Shown: positions 8,479-16,703 of the stretch, piece after piece
Numbering within the stretch: the stretch's first letter is position 1
Layout of the letters: each line of letters begins with the position of its first letter
DNA from: an uncultured SAR324 cluster bacterium
GTDB lineage: Bacteria; SAR324; NAC60-12
NCBI GenBank assembly: GCA_902562015.1
Contig: CACERX010000002.1
Location: forward strand, 43,992-107,991
Direction: 5' to 3'
Length of the DNA stretch: 64,000 nt
The notes under the pieces: generated by a model
The model's database searches: none
What the model saw: the letters and a program-made list of their open reading frames with translations, nothing else
Told to the model about the DNA's origin: nothing
Position numbers and translations under genes: made by a program

Positions 8479-9054
8479 ATGAAATTATTTAAACGTGAAC
8501 CATCTATCAACCATGATTATTTCCATATTGTTAAATCTGTTTATCCCAAAATTATTGATAGTATCGATAGTATATTCCTATCTTTTAAGGAAAATAGAGA
8601 TGCAAGTACGTCCTTTGTAAAATATTTCGAAATAGGACATAGAGAAATTCATCTAGTTGATAATTCTAACATGTCTTGTAGTGGTGTGAATGATTTACTA
8701 AGTGATTTATTTGTTTCCTTAACTAAGTTTGACAGTAAGTCTTTATATTATGATATCCCTGATTTGTTTTATAATTACCATGCAGTTCATTACTATCATC
8801 AAATTAAAGAAATTATAGTAAGTTTAGATAAAAATAGTGTTCCATCAAATAAAATTGTTGATTATCTTATTAAATATGAAATCGAAAGGCATGAAAAAAA
8901 TGAATGTCATTGTGGTGAAGATCATAATTTATTAGATTCATATAAGTTAAAAGAATTATTAACAAGAATATTAGATTATTATTATTCGGTAAATAATCAC
9001 TATATCATTGGAAATAGTATTAATTATCAAAATGAATACAAATATTTGAATTAA
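8479..9054 (+). CDS. Hypothetical protein with a Cys-x-Cys-His motif
   Basis: A 191-residue cytosolic-looking protein, not recognised. It appears mostly helical, with aromatic runs (IPDLFYNYHAVHYYHQIKE) and one compact cluster NECHCGEDH near residue 138 that could bind a metal ion. It lies between a metal-uptake operon and a glutaredoxin-peroxiredoxin pair, so a metal or redox role is possible but unproven. It starts 12 bases after the previous gene. Confidence 0.5.
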   Translation: MKLFKREPSINHDYFHIVKSVYPKIIDSIDSIFLSFKENRDASTSFVKYFEIGHREIHLVDNSNMSCSGVNDLLSDLFVSLTKFDSKSLYYDIPDLFYNYHAVHYYHQIKEIIVSLDKNSVPSNKIVDYLIKYEIERHEKNECHCGEDHNLLDSYKLKELLTRILDYYYSVNNHYIIGNSINYQNEYKYLN

Positions 9055-9094
9055 TATTGGGATTTTACTTTATTTATTATTATACGGATCAGTA

Positions 9095-9346
9095 ATGGAT
9101 ATTAAATTAAGTGGGAATGTCATCATTAGACATCAATCAGTTCCTGAATGTCAGTGGTGCGACAAAGCTAAAGAATTTTTTGAAGAGAAAGGTTTGAAAT
9201 ATACTGTAATTAATTCTGATAAAAGATTCTTTGGTGAGGTGATGAAAAACACCAAATCAACAGCAGTACCACAAATTTTAATTAAAGGAGAATTTGTTGG
9301 TGATTATCACGATATGATTAAACATTTTGAAAAGGAGAAAGAATGA
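9095..9346 (+). CDS. Glutaredoxin
   Basis: An 83-residue glutaredoxin with active site CQWC at residues 19-22, the cis-proline TAVPQI segment and the GEFVGDYHDM segment that binds glutathione. It reduces disulphides or glutathione mixed disulphides in the cytosol. Its stop codon overlaps the ATG of the downstream peroxiredoxin (ATGA), so the two are translationally coupled. Prx5-type peroxiredoxins are often reduced by glutaredoxin and in some bacteria the two are fused, so this is very likely its electron donor. Confidence 0.9.
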   Translation: MDIKLSGNVIIRHQSVPECQWCDKAKEFFEEKGLKYTVINSDKRFFGEVMKNTKSTAVPQILIKGEFVGDYHDMIKHFEKEKE

Positions 9347-9831
9347 AAGTACCTAATACTACTTGGAGAATTCGTAAAGGACCAGATTGGTTTAATGAAT
9401 CTGCCCAAGATTATTTTTCAGGTAAAAGATCTCTTGTAGTATCTTTGCCTGGTGCATTTACACCTATATGAAGCGAGATGCAGCTTCCAGGTCTGGATGC
9501 TCTTTATGAAGATTTCAAAGCAAAAGGTATAGATGAAGTTTACTGCATGTCAGTGAATGATTCATTTGTAATGAATGTTTGGGCTGAAACGCATGAAATC
9601 GAAAATGTTAAAATGATCCCTGATGGTAGCGGTGAGTTTACTAGGGACATGGATATGTTGGTATGGAAGCCAGCACAGAATTTTGGATATCGAAGTTGGA
9701 GATATGCAATGACGTTAAATGGAATGGAAGTAGAAAGAATGTGGGTTGAGGATGGAAAGAACCAAATGGGACTTGACAGTGATCCATATGAAGTTACTAA
9801 ACCAGAAAATATTTTAAAAAACATCCCTTAG
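9343..9831 (+). CDS. Selenocysteine-containing peroxiredoxin (Prx5 type), TGA at 9469-9471
   Basis: A 162-residue peroxiredoxin if the in-frame TGA at codon 43 is read as selenocysteine. The surrounding sequence is PGAFTPIUSEMQLPG; in Prx5 proteins the residue at U is the peroxidatic cysteine of PGAFTPxC. Similarity runs on unbroken on both sides: the N-terminus (WFNESAQDYFSGKRS) and the C-terminal half (DEVYCMSVNDSFVMNVW, VKMIPDGSGEFTRDM) are both typical. The ATG at 9343 has AAAAGGAG upstream and overlaps the glutaredoxin stop. A conventional call would start at 9478 and lose the active site. It should reduce hydroperoxides using glutaredoxin. A sequencing error or pseudogene is unlikely given the exact position and the SECIS-like hairpin. 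Confidence 0.92.
9482..9501 (+). promoter_or_regulatory. SECIS-like hairpin for the peroxiredoxin UGA
   Basis: AGCTTCCAGGTCTGGATGCT folds as a three-pair lower stem, one T-T mismatch, a four-pair upper stem and loop GGTC. The first loop guanine is 19 bases after the UGA, within the bacterial SECIS range. The apical part CCAGGTCTGG has the same AGGTCT core as the E. coli fdhF SECIS, which SelB binds. Confidence 0.8.
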
Positions 9832-9845
9832 AAAATTTCTAAGGG
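9825..9845 (+). terminator. Hairpin overlapping the peroxiredoxin stop codon
   Basis: CCCTTAGAAA pairs with TTTCTAAGGG across a tiny loop, and the TAG stop at 9829-9831 lies inside the stem. A short T-rich stretch (GTCTTT) follows. This is probably the end of the rightward transcript, although the T-tract is weak. Confidence 0.55.
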
Positions 9846-9898
9846 AGTCTTTAAGGTGATATCAATCTTTCATTTATTCCTCCTGCTAGATTTATCAC

Positions 9899-9914
9899 TT
9901 ATAATGAGAATCTG
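9899..9914. promoter_or_regulatory. Possible Fur box upstream of the iron permease
   Basis: The stretch TTATAATGAGAATCTG resembles the GATAATGATAATC half of a Fur box with a few mismatches. It lies about 175 bases before the Fe3+ permease gene, a sensible place for iron control. The match is by eye only, and in AT-rich DNA such matches occur by chance. Confidence 0.25.
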
Positions 9915-10086
9915 TTTTTGTGAGCACTAGCATTACGACCTAATATGTATCTCTTTCGTATTGCGGTGCTCCGTCCCCAGGAATATAATAAATATCCATT
10001 TACCATCCTAGTCCTTATCTTATAAATCAGTCCGGCAGCGGTTCTAGTTTGTTTCTAGGAGGGTCTTTAACCGATTCTAATAGGCT

Positions 10087-11739
10087 ATGAAAAATATAAC
10101 CATTAGTATTTGGCGACCGAGTATAGTTGTGACTGCTTTAATACTCAGTATTCCTATCTTAACTATTGCTATTTCGGTCTTTGAACCTACTGGAGAAAAC
10201 TGGCAACACCTTAAAGATACGGTTTTAAAAGAGTATATTGTCAATTCAATTCTGCTGACTTGCGGTGTTGGTATTGGGACATTACTGATTGGAGTAACGA
10301 CGGCTTGGCTGACAGCCATGTGTAGTTTCCCTGGAAAAAATCTATTCGTTTGGCTTTTACTCCTGCCTTTGGCGATGCCGGCATATATCGTAGCCTATAC
10401 ATATACCGGTATGTTGGATTTTGCAGGGCCATTACAAACCATGGTCCGTGATTGGACTGGCTGGAGGTATCGGGACTATTATTTCCCCCAAATTCGTTCA
10501 ATGGGTGGGGCTATTACAATGCTGTCATTGGTCCTATATCCTTATGTTTATCTTTTGGGGCGTTCCATTTTTCTAGAACAATCTGTTGGTGTTATGGAAG
10601 TTTCTCGTACTCTGGATTGCGGCCCATGGACTGTCTTTTATAAGGTTGCACTTCCTTTAGCCAGGCCAGCAATAGTAGCGGGGCTATCTCTTGCCCTGAT
10701 GGAAACTCTGGCAGATTATGGTACAGTTGCCTTTTTCGGGTTAGGGGTATTTACCACAGGAATTTTCCGTACCTGGTTCGGCCTTGGTGATTATAATTCA
10801 GCTGCTAAGTTGGCCTCTTTGCTTTTATTTTTCGTATTTGCCTTAATAATTATGGAACGAGTTTCTCGTAACAAAGCGCGATACCACAATAGTTCCGGTA
10901 AGCTAACGCGCTTTTCTGAATACAGACTGAAGGGTTTAAAGGCTTGGGGAGCATTTGCTTCTTGTGCTATTCCTGTATTTCTGGGCTTTTTCTTACCCGC
11001 GTCACAACTTTTTCTCTGGGCTTTGGAAACTTGGAGCGAAATGGTCGACGACCGGTTTCTCGAATTGGCTCGAAACAGTTTTCTTCTGGGTTTTGGCGCA
11101 GCGTTGATCTCAGTGATTCTGGCTTTATTTTTAGGCTACGGGAAAAGGATAATTCCGGGAAAAGCAACGATTGCCTCTATTAGAATGGCTTCAATTGGTT
11201 ACGCAATTCCAGGTACTGTCATAGCGGTGGGTATCATTATCCCATTCGCATGGATTGATGGCAGAATTGATACTTTTATGCAGTCTAGCTTCGGAATTTC
11301 AAGCGGCTTAATTTTCAGTGGAACTCTCATTGCTGTCATGTTTGCCTACGTGGTTAGATTTTTAGCAATTAGCCTGCAAACTGTTGAATCAGGGCTGGAA
11401 AAAATCAAACCATCGATGGACGATGCTGCTCGCTCTTTGGGGTGTCGGCATCGCGAAACTTTGTTTAAAATTCACATTCCACTCTTGAAAAGCTCGACGC
11501 TGACAGCACTGATGATCGTTTTTGTTGATGTAATGAAAGAATTGCCAGCCACTTTAATTCTAAGACCTTTTGATTTTAATACATTAGCGGTAAGGGCCTT
11601 CGAATTGGCCTCGGATGAAAGATTGGCCGACTCCTCCACGGCCGCATTAACGATAGTTGTTGTAGGCATACTTCCAGTCATATATTTGAGTAAAACAATT
11701 TCACATTCTCGATTAGATCAAGGAAATACCAAAATATGA
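10087..11739 (+). CDS. fbpB: Fe3+ ABC transporter two-domain permease
   Basis: A 550-residue inner-membrane protein with about twelve membrane segments, made of two homologous permease halves. Each half has an EAA loop for ATPase contact: near residues 170-192 (EVSRTLDCGPWTVFYK) and 443-467 (DDAARSLGCRHRETLFK). This fused layout is typical of FbpB/AfuB ferric-iron permeases. The ATPase gene overlaps its stop by ATGA; the binding protein is encoded convergently just beyond. The region is visibly more GC-rich than the DNA to its left. Confidence 0.9.
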   Translation: MKNITISIWRPSIVVTALILSIPILTIAISVFEPTGENWQHLKDTVLKEYIVNSILLTCGVGIGTLLIGVTTAWLTAMCSFPGKNLFVWLLLLPLAMPAYIVAYTYTGMLDFAGPLQTMVRDWTGWRYRDYYFPQIRSMGGAITMLSLVLYPYVYLLGRSIFLEQSVGVMEVSRTLDCGPWTVFYKVALPLARPAIVAGLSLALMETLADYGTVAFFGLGVFTTGIFRTWFGLGDYNSAAKLASLLLFFVFALIIMERVSRNKARYHNSSGKLTRFSEYRLKGLKAWGAFASCAIPVFLGFFLPASQLFLWALETWSEMVDDRFLELARNSFLLGFGAALISVILALFLGYGKRIIPGKATIASIRMASIGYAIPGTVIAVGIIIPFAWIDGRIDTFMQSSFGISSGLIFSGTLIAVMFAYVVRFLAISLQTVESGLEKIKPSMDDAARSLGCRHRETLFKIHIPLLKSSTLTALMIVFVDVMKELPATLILRPFDFNTLAVRAFELASDERLADSSTAALTIVVVGILPVIYLSKTISHSRLDQGNTKI

Positions 11740-12779
11740 AAAGACTTGAAGTTAAAAAACTAGACTTTGCTTATGGTAGGAATCAAATCTTGTTCGAATT
11801 TGATTTTAGCCTGGAAGAAAGTCAAATCGGCTGTTTGCTCGGTCCCAGCGGGTGTGGTAAAACCACTGCGCTTCGAGCGATCGCAGGTTTCGAGAATCCA
11901 ACCAAAGGTGAAATTATCTTAAACGGCAGCAAACTGAACAGCTCAAAAATATTTGTTGAACCTGAGAAAAGGCAAATTGGAATGGTATTCCAGGACATTG
12001 CATTATTTCCACACCTTTCGGTTAAAGAAAATATCCAATTTGGTATACGCTCATTGTCTCAGAACCTAAGAGACAAACGCAGTAACGAATTGTTGGATTT
12101 GGTTGGCATGTCTGAATTCAAAAAAAAATATCCCCATGAGATCTCCGGGGGCCAACAGCAACGAGTTGCATTGGCGCGAGCGATGGCACCTAAACCTTCG
12201 TTGCTCTTGATGGACGAACCGCTCTCCAGTCTGGATGAAGAACTTAGAGAACAACTGGCTCGAGAGATTCGAGTTATTTTAAAGCAGGAAAAGGTTCCCG
12301 CTATATTGGTAACTCACGATCAGAACGAAGCCTTTGCTGTGGGTGACCATATCTGTGTTATGCACCAAGGCCGAGTTCAGCAAAACGATTCTGCCTATAA
12401 TCTATATCATCATCCTTTAAACCGTTTCGTTGCAGAATTTATAGGAGAAGGGACCTTACTTCCTGGCGTAGTTGTAGATGAGAGTACTATAGCAACAGAT
12501 TTGGGAGAAATTAAGGGTAATTTACCAGAATCCTGCAAGCATCAGGATAAAGTCGATATTTTGATCCGGCCAGAGAACGTGATCTTGGCAAATGATAACG
12601 AAAATAAAGTAGTGATTACGGCGCGCTATTTTAGAGGATCCAGTTACTTGTATACTTTAAAAACGAACAGTGGTTCGGAAATATTATGCTTTCTTTCTAG
12701 CTCTGAGAGTCTTCAAATAGATCAATCGATCGGTGTCCAGCTTCAAATCGAAAAACCGGTATTTTTTAGTCGTTCTTAA
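11736..12779 (+). CDS. fbpC: Fe3+ ABC transporter ATP-binding protein
   Basis: A 347-residue ATPase of the iron/spermidine type. Walker A GPSGCGKTT lies near residue 37, the signature SGGQQQRVALARAMA near 137, Walker B LLLMDEPLSSLDEE near 155 and the H-loop LVTHDQNEA near 190. The C-terminal 110 residues form a TOBE-like regulatory domain (VDILIRPENVIL). The ATG overlaps the permease stop codon. It powers ferric-ion import together with the upstream permease and the convergent binding protein. Confidence 0.9.
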   Translation: MKRLEVKKLDFAYGRNQILFEFDFSLEESQIGCLLGPSGCGKTTALRAIAGFENPTKGEIILNGSKLNSSKIFVEPEKRQIGMVFQDIALFPHLSVKENIQFGIRSLSQNLRDKRSNELLDLVGMSEFKKKYPHEISGGQQQRVALARAMAPKPSLLLMDEPLSSLDEELREQLAREIRVILKQEKVPAILVTHDQNEAFAVGDHICVMHQGRVQQNDSAYNLYHHPLNRFVAEFIGEGTLLPGVVVDESTIATDLGEIKGNLPESCKHQDKVDILIRPENVILANDNENKVVITARYFRGSSYLYTLKTNSGSEILCFLSSSESLQIDQSIGVQLQIEKPVFFSRS

Positions 12780-12789
12780 GCCGATATTT

Positions 12790-13818
12790 TTATCTCCAAC
12801 CGGCCCGATCCATTAATTTTACAGCTTTAGGGTTATTTACCCCTAGAATGGTTAGATTAATGCTATCTGCCTTAAATGATCCAAAGCTTTCAAGTGTTTT
12901 TGAAATTTCGGCGCCTTCAACAACTGGATATTCGTTGTTAACTTCTGCATACCATTTCTGAGATTTGTCGGTCACAAGGAATTCCAAGAGTGATAAAGCC
13001 TCATTTATATTTCGTGCGTATTTAGTAATACCCGCTCCACTGACATTAACATGAACTCCGCGATCTCCATCCGCCTGGTTTGGCCAAAACACCTTCAAAT
13101 TTTTAGCTGCATTGCGCTCTGAGTTTATTTTACTGTTTATCAAGCGTCCCAAATAATAGGTGTTGGCTAAAGCAATACTGCATTGTCCAGCTGCTGTAGC
13201 CTTTAGCAGGTCCGTGTCTCCTCCAGTAGGGGGTCGTGCAAAGTTTTGTACGAGACCACGTGCCCAAGATTCGGTTTTATCTATACCGTTAACTTCAATC
13301 ATAGAAGCGACCAAAGACTGATTATAGACACTGTCGGAAGATCTGATGCAGAGTTGACCTTTCCATGTGGGACTTGCAAGATCTTCGTATGTCGATAGTT
13401 TGGACGCATCTAAGGTCCTCTTATTATAGATAATTGTCCGCGCTCGCTGCGAAAGACCGAACCAGAAATTTTCACGATCACGAAGGCTGGCCGGAATGCG
13501 TTCTTTGAGAAAAGGGTTGTCAATTTTTTGAAGTACACCAGCCTTCTTTGCTCTTTGCAATCGCCCCGCATCCACAGTTATAAAGACATCGGCAGGGCTA
13601 AGGCTTCCTTCGATCTCAAGACGTTTTAAAAGACCATCTGCCTTGCCGGTCACTAACCGGAAATTTATTCCTGTCTCATTTTTGAATCGTTTAAGAAGAG
13701 GCATTATCAGGGCTTCCTTACGTGCTGAATAGATATTGACAACTTTATCGGTAGCTATTAGAGAATGGGGAGTAGTAAAAATACCGATTAAAAAAATAGA
13801 TAGCAGGAATTTTCTCAT
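12790..13818 (-). CDS. fbpA: Fe3+ periplasmic binding protein
   Basis: A 342-residue protein with a signal peptide (MRKFLLSIFLIGIF, cleavage near residue 22). It matches FbpA/FutA-type binding proteins: VNIYSARKEALIMPLLKRF at the mature start, GGDTDLLKATAAGQCSIALANTYYLGRL with the iron-ligand tyrosine pair, and the C-terminal WYAEVNNEYPVVEG. It binds ferric iron in the periplasm for the permease. Unusually it is encoded on the strand opposite to its permease and ATPase, 10 bases from the ATPase stop, and probably shares a transcript with the two genes to its right. Confidence 0.9.
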   Translation of the reverse strand: MRKFLLSIFLIGIFTTPHSLIATDKVVNIYSARKEALIMPLLKRFKNETGINFRLVTGKADGLLKRLEIEGSLSPADVFITVDAGRLQRAKKAGVLQKIDNPFLKERIPASLRDRENFWFGLSQRARTIIYNKRTLDASKLSTYEDLASPTWKGQLCIRSSDSVYNQSLVASMIEVNGIDKTESWARGLVQNFARPPTGGDTDLLKATAAGQCSIALANTYYLGRLINSKINSERNAAKNLKVFWPNQADGDRGVHVNVSGAGITKYARNINEALSLLEFLVTDKSQKWYAEVNNEYPVVEGAEISKTLESFGSFKADSINLTILGVNNPKAVKLMDRAGWR

Positions 13819-13835
13819 TTTTAGTCCTTATTACT

Positions 13836-14849
13836 TTATGCAGAGTTTTTTTGAAAAATTGAAAGTGGGATACGGGAGAATGGTCGTATAATCTCTCCCA
13901 AAGCCTGCTGAAAAGGGACAAGGTATAGGCCTTTCAAGCTGTGATAATCGAACGACTTTTCTTCGCTCAACCCGAATCGGAGCTGATCTTCAGTTTTGGA
14001 AAGACATAATGAACCAAACATCCAGTCCCAGACAGATAGAGCGACCCCAAAGTTTTTGTCAATATGTTCCTTTGCAGTTGAGTGGTGGATATGGTGTTGG
14101 GCTGGAGACATCAAAATTAGCTCAAGAGTTTTCAAATAGCGAACGGAAACCGGGCTGTGACGCAGATTTGACCCCAGCAGATTGAATGCAAAAGTAAATA
14201 TAGAGGCACCTAGCACCATCATCAGGGTCACTTGATCGCCGAAGAAAAAGAAGAAGAGAGCCGTTGTAATCCCCTGCACCAGCGCACTACGGATTGAGAA
14301 CAGTATTGCTTCTACAGGATGAGTTCTGAAAACTGTGAATGGGTTAAGTACCGTTGCACTATGGTGAACTTTGTGGAAAGACCATAATATAGGTACTTTA
14401 TGTAGCCAGCGATGCAGCCAATAGCGAGCAAAGTCGTCAAGTAAAAATAGAAACAGGGTAAAGCTGAACGCAATAAACCACTGTGGCAGAATTGTTGAAA
14501 TGTAGGGGCGTCCATCAAAAAGCATATGCATGCTATCGAAAACAAGATATGCAACTGTCGCTTTAGCCAATATTCTAGGTGATACCAACAGCATCAACAT
14601 TGTGTTGATCAGCATCACCTTGTAATCAGCCATTGCAGATCTGGAGATCCACACCTGTCTGTCAAAAATTCGTTTAGCACTTGAGAATATATTGGTCTTA
14701 TCTACCAATCTAAGCCACAAAAGTGCAATCACTAGTGATGAAAGCAGGTATCCCCAAAAAATTCTCTTCTGGGGATTAAAAAAGGCGGACAGCCATTCAC
14801 CTAGCCATAACTGCACCGCCTCTTCAATAATCGCAAATGATATGCTCAC
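13836..14849 (-). CDS. Sterol desaturase / fatty acid hydroxylase family protein
   Basis: A 337-residue membrane protein with several hydrophobic segments and the histidine clusters of the di-iron hydroxylase family: RYWLHRWLHKV, then FHKVHHS, then HHIHHSTAKEH. These bind two irons and oxidise a lipid C-H bond; the substrate cannot be told from sequence. The start is GTG, directly abutting the stop of the DUF4856 gene, and the binding-protein gene follows 17 bases later. An iron-dependent enzyme inside an iron-uptake transcript is notable. Confidence 0.82.
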   Translation of the reverse strand: MSISFAIIEEAVQLWLGEWLSAFFNPQKRIFWGYLLSSLVIALLWLRLVDKTNIFSSAKRIFDRQVWISRSAMADYKVMLINTMLMLLVSPRILAKATVAYLVFDSMHMLFDGRPYISTILPQWFIAFSFTLFLFLLDDFARYWLHRWLHKVPILWSFHKVHHSATVLNPFTVFRTHPVEAILFSIRSALVQGITTALFFFFFGDQVTLMMVLGASIFTFAFNLLGSNLRHSPVSVRYLKTLELILMSPAQHHIHHSTAKEHIDKNFGVALSVWDWMFGSLCLSKTEDQLRFGLSEEKSFDYHSLKGLYLVPFQQALGEIIRPFSRIPLSIFQKNSA

Positions 14850-16262
14850 CTAATCATTTTCTGCGGCAAGACTTGAGCCTAATGTCTCGAGAAGCCCGGC
14901 CATATTTGATGTAACATCATTTTTGCGTGCCTTCAAGCCAAAGGTATCACCAAGCAGTTTCTGCAGCTTGATCATATGTACCTGATACTCGCCCATGGAA
15001 CGATTTCCTCCAGTCTGTAAATTCCCATTGGAATCAATGCCGGTTACCTGACCGCCACCCAGAAGGACTGGACCATATCCAACCAAACGATTCATGCGCA
15101 CGCCCGCTTCACCGAGATCACGACCACTTGTTTCCAAGGCCATGAGGAAACCTTTCAATTCTCCCCAGTGCTTGCCGTAGGCTGCAAAGGCTTTGGATGC
15201 ATCACCATTACTTTCCACGATGGTTCTTAGTTTTTCCAGATCTTTATAGCAAGAACCTGCGTACTTGAATGCAGCTTCTGCAATAACCTGAGCCCAATTG
15301 GTTTTTATGGTTTTGACATACCCCATGAGCTTTGCGCGCTGCTGATCAGTCAGAGCTGCCCCATTAGCCTCAGTAATCAACTGGCGACCTTTAATGAAGG
15401 CACCGACAATTGTATGCATATATTTGGTGCCTGTCTTGTCTGAATCAGCTGCGTAGTATGCATGAGCGTAAGTCATCTCAGTATAAAGGTCTACCACGCC
15501 ATCTCCATTTGCATCAGCAACTTTAATATCTTTTTTCTTGGCAATTCCATAGGCCTGCTTTGCACTCAGAGCCATAGCATGTGCAGGTGCACCAAAATAT
15601 CCGAATGCTTCATCCCATGAATGCTCCTTACCGGTATAGTGTGCCCCTTTCTTGTAAGGTTTATTATTGGGCTTATTATCTGCTCCCATTTTTTCATCAA
15701 GATAGTTGTCTACTGCCTGACTGTAAAATACAGCTCCCATCATGAATTTTGAAATCAACTGGGGATAGTTATAGCCTGTTAACGGATCGAAGCCCTTATT
15801 TGTTGATGAAGCTTTGTCAATCATAAACTCAAAAACCTCTGGCCCAGTCATCTGTCCCGGAAAGCCGTTTACTATACCTTTATATGTCTTTCCTTTGAGG
15901 TTTTTTCCCTTGGAAATCTGATCAACCATAGTCTGTTTGACCTTGAAATCTCCCTTGGAGGTTGGATCAATAATTTTGCGACCTGCATCCTTTCCTGAAT
16001 AATAAGAGAGCATTTGTGCTTTAAGGCCAGGGTTTGGTTTACCATTTCCCTTGCCAGCAAGTTTTTTCAATGAATTGTGCAGTACGTGTCGAGCCATTTG
16101 TCCAGTATAGGATGTGGAATTCTTTTTACTGCCGCTATAACTCTTTTCTGTAACCGGGAAGCTACTATACATTTCCGGTTTCGCAAAAACACAGCCAAAA
16201 ATCAGGCTGGTAGCAATTAAGACAACGATTGAGAGGGTTGGCCTCATTAATAATATTTTCAT
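14850..16262 (-). CDS. DUF4856 lipoprotein, iron-associated
   Basis: About 470 residues from the ATG at 16262, which has a good AAGGA site; an upstream in-frame ATG at 16292 would add 10 residues that copy the start (MKILL repeated). The N-terminus has a hydrophobic segment and lipobox IFGC. The body matches DUF4856 proteins: YTGQMARHVLHNSLKKL near the start, internal EF-hand-like DANGDGVVD, and a helical, imelysin-like C-terminus. The family is often near iron-uptake genes, and here it leads the transcript DUF4856-hydroxylase-FbpA. An iron-binding surface role is inferred. Confidence 0.75.
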   Translation of the reverse strand: MKILLMRPTLSIVVLIATSLIFGCVFAKPEMYSSFPVTEKSYSGSKKNSTSYTGQMARHVLHNSLKKLAGKGNGKPNPGLKAQMLSYYSGKDAGRKIIDPTSKGDFKVKQTMVDQISKGKNLKGKTYKGIVNGFPGQMTGPEVFEFMIDKASSTNKGFDPLTGYNYPQLISKFMMGAVFYSQAVDNYLDEKMGADNKPNNKPYKKGAHYTGKEHSWDEAFGYFGAPAHAMALSAKQAYGIAKKKDIKVADANGDGVVDLYTEMTYAHAYYAADSDKTGTKYMHTIVGAFIKGRQLITEANGAALTDQQRAKLMGYVKTIKTNWAQVIAEAAFKYAGSCYKDLEKLRTIVESNGDASKAFAAYGKHWGELKGFLMALETSGRDLGEAGVRMNRLVGYGPVLLGGGQVTGIDSNGNLQTGGNRSMGEYQVHMIKLQKLLGDTFGLKARKNDVTSNMAGLLETLGSSLAAEND

Positions 16263-16298
16263 TTTTTCCTTTTTTATTAATAATATTTTCATTTTTTC
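16246..16298. repeat. Tandem 23-bp repeat at the DUF4856 start
   Basis: The 23 bases at 16246-16268 recur exactly at 16276-16298, a 30-base period. Each copy includes an ATG on the minus strand with its first codons. The inner copy has the better ribosome site (AAGGA), so the outer one is probably a duplication relic or alternative start. Confidence 0.85.
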
Positions 16299-16703
16299 TT
16301 TAAAAATTATGAATACTAACGAATTTTTTTACTCAAAAAAAATAATCCATGCTTAATTGAGTAAATTTTTTATTAATAGACTGTTTGTCTTTCTTAACAC
16401 ATATACCACGTATATAATCACTTTAATTATATACTCTTAATATCATAATTATTTGCATCATACGATTTATAATAATTTTTATTAAGACAATAAAAATATT
16501 AGTATATACTAATTATGTCAAGAAAAAATGAAATTGTGTTGCAACATTAATACTAAGTAATTAATATCATTAGTTATATTTAACTAGTATATTCAATTTG
16601 AAAAATTAAAATTTTTTTAAACCTTAAAAATTCACTTACCTGCCATAGATTTATTGCAAGCTGAATATATTAATTTGTATTTAGGTTAATTTTATAAAAC
16701 AAT
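16299..16703. promoter_or_regulatory. AT-rich divergent control region with 16-bp palindrome
   Basis: About 400 bases between the leftward DUF4856-FbpA transcript and the rightward phosphatase gene. It contains the perfect palindrome ATTAGTATATACTAAT at 16498-16513, identical to the one at 7632-7647 beside the zinc operon. The remainder is AT-rich without coding frames or RNA genes that I can recognise. Confidence 0.45.

Noticed and set aside
9540..9824. 94-codon frame opposite the peroxiredoxin
   Set aside because: It is antisense to a clear peroxiredoxin and shows no family features; a shadow frame.
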